Of a stretch of 64,000 bases of DNA, positions 57,284 to 64,000 are shown piece after piece. Source of the stretch: Anabaena sp. UHCC 0187 (GTDB taxonomy: Bacteria > Cyanobacteriota > Cyanobacteriia > Cyanobacteriales > Nostocaceae). The DNA is taken from assembly GCF_009712035.1 (NCBI RefSeq), contig NZ_VILB01000011.1:695281-759280 (forward strand), in the 5' to 3' direction. A program made the translations under genes and the position numbers. Numbering within the stretch: the first letter of the stretch is position 1; each line of letters starts with the position of its first letter. The notes below the pieces were generated by a model, which was not told the origin of the DNA, made no database searches, and saw only the letters and a list, made by a program, of their open reading frames with translations.

Positions 57284-57988
57284 ATGACAACTTCTACTGC
57301 CTTTGACTTAGTAGCACTAAATCAGCAATTTGAAACCGCAAGTCCTACAGAAATCTTAGCTTGGTCTGTTCAGAATATCCCCACCGGACTGGTACAAACT
57401 AGTGCCTTTAACGTTGATGACATCATCTTGACACACATTTTCTATAGCGAACTCAAGCATCCTGTTCCTGTCATTTTCCTGGATACCCTCTATCACTTCC
57501 CCCAAACCCTAGAATTGGTTGCTAAAGTCAAAGAAATCTATAACCTAGATTTACAAACCTATAAAACACCAGACGTAGATAGCCGTGAAGCCTTTGCTGC
57601 TAAATTCGGTGAAGCCCTCTGGGATACAGATATTGCTAAATTCCACGACATTACCAAAATTGAACCACTTTTACGAGGTTTAGACGAACTCAACACCGTC
57701 GCTTGGATTACTGGTCGCCGTCGTGATCAAGCCGTGACTCGTGCTACCATGCCTGTATTTGAATTAGATGGTAAGGGAAGATTAAAAATTAATCCCCTAG
57801 CTACCTGGACACGCAAACAAAGCTGGGCCTATGTAGCCGAACATAAAGTAATTTACAACCCTCTCCATGACCAAGGTTATCCCAGCATTGGCGACGAACC
57901 CATTACCACCAAAGTAGCTGACGGTGAAGACGAACGCGCTGGACGTTGGCGCGGTAGTGAAAAAACCGAGTGTGGAATTCACATTTAG
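57284..57988 (+). CDS. cysH: Phosphoadenylylsulfate (PAPS) reductase
   Basis: This 234-residue enzyme reduces PAPS to sulfite with thioredoxin in assimilatory sulfate reduction. It has the PP-loop-like opening, the WITGRRRDQAVTRA motif, INPLATWTRKQ, and the C-terminal KTECGIH motif that contains the catalytic Cys. The paired cysteines that hold a [4Fe-4S] cluster in the APS-reductase branch are absent (the matching place reads IGDEPITTK), so PAPS is the expected substrate. Length normal. The ATG is preceded by an AGAGAAAGA stretch. HIP1 is absent from the gene. The following 270 bases are mostly repeats and a small broken ORF. Confidence 0.95.
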   Translation: MTTSTAFDLVALNQQFETASPTEILAWSVQNIPTGLVQTSAFNVDDIILTHIFYSELKHPVPVIFLDTLYHFPQTLELVAKVKEIYNLDLQTYKTPDVDSREAFAAKFGEALWDTDIAKFHDITKIEPLLRGLDELNTVAWITGRRRDQAVTRATMPVFELDGKGRLKINPLATWTRKQSWAYVAEHKVIYNPLHDQGYPSIGDEPITTKVADGEDERAGRWRGSEKTECGIHI

Positions 57989-58045
57989 TTAGTTGTCAGT
58001 GGTCAGTTGTTAATGGTCACTTGTTAATGGTCACTTGTCAGTCAG
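57989..58045. repeat. Degenerate TTGTCAG/TGGTCAC heptamer repeats
   Basis: Units of GTTGTCA, GTGGTCA and TTAATGG alternate after cysH. The same family appears at 3748-3772, 8281-8310 and 59725-59740. Confidence 0.75.
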
Positions 58046-58085
58046 GATAATCGCCGTTTCGTTAGGATAGCGAGAGGTTCTTTAA

Positions 58086-58243
58086 ATGAAACTAGACATT
58101 AGTTACGAAGAGCTTATATACGAAATCTTTTAACCAGCAAAGAAGTAAATAAGCTCAAACCAATCATTGATGAACTTTCTCCCAAGTTAAACGCCTATCT
58201 TAACTCCATTGGCAATATTTCACAAAAAAACTCTGACAACTGA
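58086..58243 (+). pseudogene. Frameshifted small ORF
   Basis: ATG at 58086 opens a 15-residue frame (MKLDISYEELIYEIF, stop at 58131-58133). A shift near 58115 enters a second open frame, reading RNLLTSKEVNKLKPIID and then more helix-like sequence up to TGA at 58241-58243. Joined, it would be a small helical protein of about 52 residues. The family is not recognised. The break may be real or a sequencing error. Confidence 0.3.
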
Positions 58244-58256
58244 CAACTGACAAATT

Positions 58257-59513
58257 ATGAAAATCCTCCATCTTTCAGATATCCATATTGGTAGCGGTTT
58301 TTGTCACGGACGGATTAATCCAGCCACAGGATTAAATACCCGGTTAGAAGATTTTATCAAGACATTATCTTTGTGTATTGACCGGGCGCTGGCCGATCAT
58401 GTAGATTTAGTTTTATTTGGTGGTGATGCTTTTCCCAATGCCACACCTGCACCTTATGTGCAAGAAGCCTTTGCTAATCAATTTCGCCGTTTAGTTGATG
58501 CAGATATCCCCACGGTGTTATTAGTGGGAAATCATGACCAGCATTCCCAAGGTTGGGGAGGTGCTAGTTTAAATATTTATCGAACTTTAGGTGTACCAGG
58601 GTTTGTGGTTGGTGATACCTTAACTACTCATCGCATCTCTACCCGAAATGGAGACATCCAAATAATTACACTCCCTTGGTTAACCCGTTCCACTTTGATG
58701 ACTCGTCAAGAAACGCAGGGTTCTTCTCTAGCGGAAGTTAATCAATTACTAACAGAACGCTTACAGATAGTTATAGAAGGAGAAATTCGCCGTCTTGATC
58801 CAGAGATACCCACGGTGCTGTTAGCCCATTTAATGGCTGATAATGCCACTTTAGGAGCAGAACGTTTGTTAGCAGTGGGGAAAGGGTTTACTTTACCTTT
58901 ATCTTTATTAACTCGATCATGCTTTGATTATGTGGCTTTAGGTCATGTTCATAAACACCAAAATTTAAATAAATCCAATGATCCACCAGTGATTTATCCA
59001 GGTAGTATTGAACGGGTGGATTTTAGCGAGGAGAAAGAAGACAAAGGTTATGTAATGATAGAATTGGAAAAGGGGAAAGTGAATTGGGAATTTTGTCCCT
59101 TAGCGGTGCGGGTATTTCGGACAATTGAGGTAGATTTATCTAAACAGGATGATCCTCAAAAAGCATTATTAAAAGCGATCGCTAAACATGATATTCAAGA
59201 TAATGTGGTGCGATTGATTTACAAATTGCGGTCAGAACAATTGGATTTAATTGATAACTCCTCCCTCCACCATACTTTAAGCATAGCGCACACTTATACC
59301 ATTCAAGCCGAACTAGTTAGTCAGTTAGCCAAACCCCGCATTCCTGAATTAACAGCTAGTAGCAGTATTGACCCCATGGCAGCTTTGAAAACTTATTTAA
59401 ATAATCGAGAAGATCTAATAGATATTGCCCCATCTATGTTAGAAGCAGCCCAAAATTTATTAACAGATGATCAAGAAACTTTGTTAGTATTACAGGAGAA
59501 AATCAAAAATTAA
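58257..59513 (+). CDS. sbcD: SbcD/Mre11-family DNA exonuclease (metallophosphoesterase)
   Basis: The 418-residue protein has the five metallophosphoesterase motifs in order: LSDIHIG (6-12), FGGDAFPNAT, GNHDQHS, LLAHLMADNA, and YVALGHVHKHQ. These bind two Mn2+ ions. SbcD works with the SMC-like ATPase SbcC to open DNA hairpins and process breaks. No sbcC gene is in the window, so the partner is encoded elsewhere. The C-terminal 140 residues form the usual capping domain. It directly follows repeats and the broken ORF, with GACAACTGACAAATT leading up to the ATG. Confidence 0.9.
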   Translation: MKILHLSDIHIGSGFCHGRINPATGLNTRLEDFIKTLSLCIDRALADHVDLVLFGGDAFPNATPAPYVQEAFANQFRRLVDADIPTVLLVGNHDQHSQGWGGASLNIYRTLGVPGFVVGDTLTTHRISTRNGDIQIITLPWLTRSTLMTRQETQGSSLAEVNQLLTERLQIVIEGEIRRLDPEIPTVLLAHLMADNATLGAERLLAVGKGFTLPLSLLTRSCFDYVALGHVHKHQNLNKSNDPPVIYPGSIERVDFSEEKEDKGYVMIELEKGKVNWEFCPLAVRVFRTIEVDLSKQDDPQKALLKAIAKHDIQDNVVRLIYKLRSEQLDLIDNSSLHHTLSIAHTYTIQAELVSQLAKPRIPELTASSSIDPMAALKTYLNNREDLIDIAPSMLEAAQNLLTDDQETLLVLQEKIKN

Positions 59514-59546
59514 GATAGCAGATTAGACTAATATTTTTATCTTAGG

Positions 59547-59693
59547 CTAAAACTCTCTTTGCACAAACTGTACAACTTCCCAGCGGTTTAACGAAATCAT
59601 TGTTCTCAAAGCCCATTCACCCGGCTCTGGTATTTTGGCTTTAGTTGCTACCAAAGCTATATTAAGGTTAAGAAAATAGATAAAATTTGCTTT
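59547..59693 (-). pseudogene. Coding-like fragment on the minus strand
   Basis: The frame, with no start codon, reads IYFLNLNIALVATKAKIP, continues EPGEWALRTMISLNRWEVV, and ends QREF-stop (59547-59549). A stop precedes it (59694-59696). The sequence looks like the C-terminal end of a real protein (folded, Trp-rich), but I do not recognise it. The gap 59514-59808 holds nothing else apart from GACAACT repeats. Confidence 0.35.
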
Positions 59694-59808
59694 CTACTGG
59701 GAATGGGTAAGATGTGTTTAATAGACAACTGACAACTGACCAGTTTTAAATTGTACAATGCAACTGTGACGTGAATCTTGTCTAGATTGGGCGTTTAAAT
59801 ATATATTC

Positions 59809-61797
59809 ATGAGTATTTCCACTTCCGTGCTGAGTGATTTACTAAAGTCACTTCCCCATCTGCGACCCCAGTTATATTTTAAGGCTTCACTAACCGCGCT
59901 CTCCCATGCCATGGAAGATCAAGTGTTGGCGGCTACCTTAGACCGTCCCCTGATCATTGCTAGTTTCCAAAAGGAGCGATTTTATCGGCAAGAAGCCCAT
60001 CGCTATCAACGACTTGCGGAAAAAAGTAATCAAATATATGTATTATCTGCACCGGAAACGGAGTTTGCTAATAGCTCGGAATACTATGAAAAAGTCGCTT
60101 TTGAGCCTGATGACGCTTTAACTCAAGAATGGCATTTACTAGTATTAGCTGAAAATTATGCTACTTGCTTGATATGTCGAGAAAGCCTGAGTTCTCTGTC
60201 CAGAAATAAACATATCCCAGAGATGATCCCTAGTTTGGATATGGATACAGCGCGAAGATTTGAGGGAATTTGGACATCGGAAAAAGGGGTATGCTTAAAA
60301 GCCGCACAACTTTTATTAGATAGAATTCATGTTTATCGGCCAGATTTAGCGGGTAAAGTTGCTGAAGTGAAGCAGCGATTTAAGATTGAGGAATCAATAA
60401 ATAAGTCAAGAGTGAATTCTAGTCATGAATATGTTGGTGATATTGATACAGACCCATTTGTGCAGAGGTTGGTGACATATCTGCAAGCTAGTCAGTATAA
60501 GCTGCATAAAGCCTATCGTTCCATTACGGCTCAAGCCCGGAAAGAACGGTTGGTAAATTCCATTAGTACAGCAATTAGGCGATCGCTTGATCCACGAGAA
60601 ATTCTCCAAGTTGCGGCTCAGGAGTTAGGAGAACATTTAGAAGCCTGTCGGTGTCTGATTTATCGCGCCCAAGCTACAGATGCGAAAGCCATCATTGAAC
60701 ATGAATTTTTGAACTCTCATGTCACATCTGTACTGGGGCAAAGTTGGGAGTTAGAAAATAATCCGCTATTTCAGCAGGTACTAAAACAGCTTGAGGGGGT
60801 ATGTGTAGACGATACCCTGGTAGACTATAAGGTCAAGAAATCACCAGCCTTATCGTCAATTGTGAAGCAGTTTGGTGTGCGTTCTTGGTTAATCGAACCT
60901 GTATTATATCAAGGGCGACTACTGGGAATTGTGGAGTTACATTATTGCTATTTTCCCACTCATGAATGGCAATCTGGGGAGTTAGACTTAGTAAAAGCGA
61001 TCGCCACCCAAATTGGTGCAGCCCTGATTCAAGCGGAATCTTTTGCCAATTTAGAAGAATTAAATCAGCAACTAGAAGCTTTAGACCGCACCCGGAGTAA
61101 CTTAATTGCCATTACTGGCCATGAACTCCGCACCCCTCTATCCACCATTCAAGTTTGTTTAGAAAGCTTGGCTACTGAACCGGATATGCCTTGGGAATTG
61201 CAACAGGTAATGCTGAGTACAGCCCTTTCCGACTCCGAAAGAATGCGGAAACTGGTACAAGACTTTTTAACCCTTTCTAACTTAGAAAGTGGCCGGGTAG
61301 AATGGCATCCTGAATCATTAACCATCCAAGAATGTATAGATTTATCCCTCAGTCGCTTACGGACACGTTCTAGCCAAGAAAAGATCCCTAAAATCAAAAC
61401 TCAAATTTCCGCAAACTTACCCTTAGTCAGGGCTGATGGTGATTGGTTAGTGGAGGTATTAGCCAAACTTGTCGATAATGCTTGTAAATTTACTCCCTCT
61501 TCAGGAGAGATTACTATTAAAGCCATTACCAATGGTCAGGAGATGCTAGAAGTCACCGTATCCGACACAGGGCGAGGAATTGAACCCAATCGCCTAGAAA
61601 TCGTTTTTGACCGCTTTTACCAAGAAGAAGGGGCATTACGGCGAACAACCGGAGGTACTGGATTGGGTTTAGCAATTTGCCGGCAAATTGTCAATGGCTG
61701 GGACGGAAAAATTTGGGCTGAGTCTACAGGTAAAGATCAAGGCAGTCAGTTCCATTTTACAATTCCCATTGTGCATGGCAGCCAGGAAAATAATTAA
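59809..61797 (+). CDS. DICT-GAF sensor histidine kinase
   Basis: The protein has 662 residues. The N-terminal region (about 1-190) is the DICT sensory domain found in cyanobacterial kinases and diguanylate cyclases (LPHLRPQLYFKASLTALSH). A GAF domain follows (about 255-405), then HisKA with His438 (ITGHELRTPLST) and a HATPase domain with KLVDNACKF, DTGRGI and TGLGLAI boxes. No membrane helix and no receiver. The signal is unknown; DICT is commonly linked to light or redox signalling by its gene company. It ends 112 bases before psaD on the same strand. Confidence 0.9.
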   Translation: MSISTSVLSDLLKSLPHLRPQLYFKASLTALSHAMEDQVLAATLDRPLIIASFQKERFYRQEAHRYQRLAEKSNQIYVLSAPETEFANSSEYYEKVAFEPDDALTQEWHLLVLAENYATCLICRESLSSLSRNKHIPEMIPSLDMDTARRFEGIWTSEKGVCLKAAQLLLDRIHVYRPDLAGKVAEVKQRFKIEESINKSRVNSSHEYVGDIDTDPFVQRLVTYLQASQYKLHKAYRSITAQARKERLVNSISTAIRRSLDPREILQVAAQELGEHLEACRCLIYRAQATDAKAIIEHEFLNSHVTSVLGQSWELENNPLFQQVLKQLEGVCVDDTLVDYKVKKSPALSSIVKQFGVRSWLIEPVLYQGRLLGIVELHYCYFPTHEWQSGELDLVKAIATQIGAALIQAESFANLEELNQQLEALDRTRSNLIAITGHELRTPLSTIQVCLESLATEPDMPWELQQVMLSTALSDSERMRKLVQDFLTLSNLESGRVEWHPESLTIQECIDLSLSRLRTRSSQEKIPKIKTQISANLPLVRADGDWLVEVLAKLVDNACKFTPSSGEITIKAITNGQEMLEVTVSDTGRGIEPNRLEIVFDRFYQEEGALRRTTGGTGLGLAICRQIVNGWDGKIWAESTGKDQGSQFHFTIPIVHGSQENN

Positions 61798-61909
61798 TTG
61801 ACAACTAACAACCAACTAATTACTAAAAACTGTTACAGTCTATAACGCGATCGCAACATAAATCCAGTTCCAATGTTAGTATGCCCTAAAAACCTCCAAG
61901 AGACAGTTT

Positions 61910-62326
61910 ATGGCAACTTTGACTGGAAAAACCCCAATCTTTGGTGGCAGCACTGGCGGACTACTCAGCAAAGCTGATGTAGAAGAAAAGTACGCTATCA
62001 CCTGGACTAGTCCCAAAGAGCAAGTGTTTGAAATGCCCACTGGTGGCGCGGCTAAAATGGTAAAAGGCGAAAACCTACTTTACATTGCTCGCAAAGAGTA
62101 CGGTATTGCTTTAGGCGCACAACTTCGCAAATTCAAAATCACCGATTACAAAGTTTACCGCATTCTCCCCGGCGGCGAAACCACCATGATTCACCCTGCT
62201 GATGGCGTATTCCCTGAAAAGGTAAATGCTGGACGTTCTATGGTGCGTCACGTACCCCGCAGAATCGGTCAAAACCCCAATCCTGCACAAATCAAATTCA
62301 GCGGTAAAGCTACTCACGACGCTTAA
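61910..62326 (+). CDS. psaD: Photosystem I reaction centre subunit II (PsaD)
   Basis: The 138-residue protein is almost the textbook PsaD sequence: [56 protein letters not shown] and [20 protein letters not shown]. It sits on the stromal side of photosystem I, binds PsaC and guides ferredoxin docking. The basic C-terminal tail is present. It is followed by TAATGGG heptamer repeats and trpE. Confidence 0.98.
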   Translation: MATLTGKTPIFGGSTGGLLSKADVEEKYAITWTSPKEQVFEMPTGGAAKMVKGENLLYIARKEYGIALGAQLRKFKITDYKVYRILPGGETTMIHPADGVFPEKVNAGRSMVRHVPRRIGQNPNPAQIKFSGKATHDA

Positions 62327-62341
62327 TCGTTAAATAGTAGT

Positions 62342-62370
62342 TAATGGGTAATGGGTAATGGGTAATGGGG
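62342..62370. repeat. TAATGGG heptamer tandem repeat
   Basis: Four TAATGGG units lie right after the psaD stop, before a CCCCTTACCCATGAC stretch that can pair with them. The resulting hairpin may act as a terminator between psaD and trpE. Confidence 0.8.
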
Positions 62371-62447
62371 AAAAAGGACAAACTTTGCCCCCTTACCCAT
62401 GACAAAAAACTTGTTCTTAATTTTTAAGTGTTAATTTTTAATTATTT

Positions 62448-63959
62448 ATGATTTTCCCCGATTTCAACCAGTTTCAAAAGCTTGCTGTTCAAGGTAATTT
62501 TGTGCCAGTGTATCAGGAATGGATAGCCGACCTGGATACACCTGTATCTGCTTGGTATAAAGTTTGTGCAGATCAACCTTATAGCTTTTTGCTGGAATCG
62601 GTGGAAGGCGGAGAAAAGTTAGGACGTTATAGTTTATTGGGTTGTGATCCTTTGTGGATTTTGGAAGCCAGGGGGGATAAAACTACCCAAACCCATCGAG
62701 ATGGTGATCAACAAGTTTTTACAGGTGATCCGTTTACAGTTTTATCTGAATGTTTAGCACCTTATCACCCAGTAAAATTACCAGAATTACCTTCAGGAAT
62801 TGGCGGTTTATTCGGGTTTTGGGGCTATGAATTAATTAATTGGATTGAGCCGCGTGTACCAATTCATCCTCAAGATGAGCGAAATATCCCTGATGGGTTA
62901 TGGATGCAGGTAGACCAATTATTAGTTTTTGACCAGGTAAAACGGAAAATTTGGGCGATCGCCTACGCAGATTTACGGGATACAGCCGGGTTAGAGGTAG
63001 CATATCAAAAGGCGAGCGATCGCATTCAGGAAATGGTCAGGAAGCTATCTTTACCCCTAGCACCAGAAAACACCAAATTAGCTTGGAAAGCCCCCGGAAA
63101 CAAGCCTAAAGCGGGAATAGAGGACTATATCAGCAACTTTACCCGCCCAGAATTTTGCGCCAGTGTGGAAAAAGCTAAAGCACATATCAAAGCTGGTGAC
63201 ATTTTCCAAGTTGTCATTTCTCAACGCTTATCCACAGAATATACAGGTAATCCCTTCGCCCTGTATCGTTCTTTGCGGCAAATCAATCCTTCGCCTTACA
63301 TGGCTTATTTTAACTTCCAAGACTGGCAAATTATCGGTTCTAGTCCCGAAGTCATGGTCAAAGCTGAATGCAATGATGAAGGGGAAATTATCGCTACAGT
63401 CCGTCCCATTGCGGGAACTCGACCCAGAGGAAAAACTACAAAGGAAGATGCAGCTTTAGCCGCTGATTTACTCCAAGACCCCAAGGAAATCGCCGAACAC
63501 GTCATGTTAGTAGATTTAGGACGCAATGATTTGGGGCGGGTGTGCAGTAGCGGTAGTGTGAAGGTTGATGAATTAATGATTGTTGAACGCTACTCTCATG
63601 TAATGCACATTGTGAGTAATGTGGTGGGTAAGTTAGCACCTGGTAAAACTGCATGGGATTTACTTAAAGCGTGCTTTCCTGCGGGGACTGTCAGCGGTGC
63701 GCCTAAAATCAGGGCGATGGAAATAATTAATGAAATAGAACCAAGTCGCCGGGGTGTATATTCTGGTGTGTATGGATATTATGATTTTGAAGGACAATTG
63801 AATAGTGCGATCGCCATCAGAACTATGGTATTACATAATCAGACGGTTACTGTCCAAGCTGGTGCAGGTTTGGTGGCTGATTCTGACCCGGAAAAGGAAT
63901 ATGAGGAAACTCTGAATAAGGCTAGAGGTTTGTTGGAAGCTATTCGTTGTTTAAGATGA
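62448..63959 (+). CDS. trpE: Anthranilate synthase component I
   Basis: The 503-residue enzyme converts chorismate to anthranilate with ammonia supplied by the TrpG amidotransferase, the first step of tryptophan synthesis. The tryptophan-feedback motif LLES is present (FLLESVEGGEK). The chorismate-binding domain shows PSPYMAYF, IAGTRPRG, DLGRNDLGRV and FPAGTVSGAPKIRAM. Length and motifs are complete, and feedback control should be intact. TrpG is not fused and not adjacent. HIP1 sites occur three times inside it. The last 40 bases of the window (63960-64000) hold no gene. Confidence 0.96.
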   Translation: MIFPDFNQFQKLAVQGNFVPVYQEWIADLDTPVSAWYKVCADQPYSFLLESVEGGEKLGRYSLLGCDPLWILEARGDKTTQTHRDGDQQVFTGDPFTVLSECLAPYHPVKLPELPSGIGGLFGFWGYELINWIEPRVPIHPQDERNIPDGLWMQVDQLLVFDQVKRKIWAIAYADLRDTAGLEVAYQKASDRIQEMVRKLSLPLAPENTKLAWKAPGNKPKAGIEDYISNFTRPEFCASVEKAKAHIKAGDIFQVVISQRLSTEYTGNPFALYRSLRQINPSPYMAYFNFQDWQIIGSSPEVMVKAECNDEGEIIATVRPIAGTRPRGKTTKEDAALAADLLQDPKEIAEHVMLVDLGRNDLGRVCSSGSVKVDELMIVERYSHVMHIVSNVVGKLAPGKTAWDLLKACFPAGTVSGAPKIRAMEIINEIEPSRRGVYSGVYGYYDFEGQLNSAIAIRTMVLHNQTVTVQAGAGLVADSDPEKEYEETLNKARGLLEAIRCLR

Positions 63960-64000
63960 GTTTCGCGCAATCTCTCTTAGAGATCCCGAAGGGTAGGCGC

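Overview
The window comes from a cyanobacterium, most likely a filamentous one of the Nostoc/Anabaena/Dolichospermum group. Supporting signs are photosystem genes (psaD, psb30, psb32), a CyaB-type GAF-GAF-PAS adenylate cyclase, a PatA-like PATAN-REC regulator, about 25 copies of the HIP1 octamer GCGATCGC, and many heptameric tandem repeats and small palindromic repeats between genes. Base composition is AT-rich. No tRNA, CRISPR array or intact transposase was seen.

Layout. 1-5.1 kb: the 3' part of a copper P-type ATPase, a Rieske oxygenase-like protein, and a two-gene operon resembling succinyl-CoA synthetase whose key catalytic residues are replaced. 5.4-13.9 kb: mostly housekeeping genes (aroE, an alpha/beta hydrolase, recJ, psb30, a YkgJ-type cysteine-cluster protein, two half-size Gdt1/Mnx transporters) with IS200/IS605 debris and palindromic repeats between them. 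14-21.9 kb: a desaturase, a small membrane protein, an apparently solitary cytosine-5 DNA methyltransferase, a CyaB-type cyclase and an exported protein. 22-30.2 kb: a very large alpha-2-macroglobulin lipoprotein divergent from penicillin-binding protein 1C, a pair thought to act together in the periplasm. 30.2-35.3 kb: a GxxExxY nuclease-fold gene framed by hairpin repeats, rnpB next to rnc, a Gfo/Idh/MocA oxidoreductase and a His/Met-rich lipoprotein.

35.8-56.1 kb is dominated by signalling. It holds a membrane histidine kinase, two very large hybrid kinases, a single-domain receiver, a REC-wHTH-HPt-REC regulator, a REC-kinase, and a minus-strand series of DUF4388, V4R-like, Roadblock/LC7 and PatA-like genes. 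Together these contain every part of a multistep phosphorelay, including two HPt modules. The stretch from about 39.8 to 56.55 kb has no HIP1 site. A RibD-like reductase, a FemAB-related acyltransferase and a DUF4346 gene lie between the first kinase and the main cluster.

56.3-64 kb returns to core functions: psb32, cysH, an SbcD/Mre11 nuclease, a DICT-domain kinase, psaD and trpE.

The best leads are the degenerate SucCD-like operon, the dense phosphorelay island with its fused REC-wHTH-HPt-REC regulator and its Roadblock/DUF4388/PatA-like gene series, the hairpin-framed GxxExxY element, and the dispersed repeats that have entered the coding frames of recJ and pbpC. Residue-level statements come from reading the translations by eye against remembered family motifs; no database search was run.
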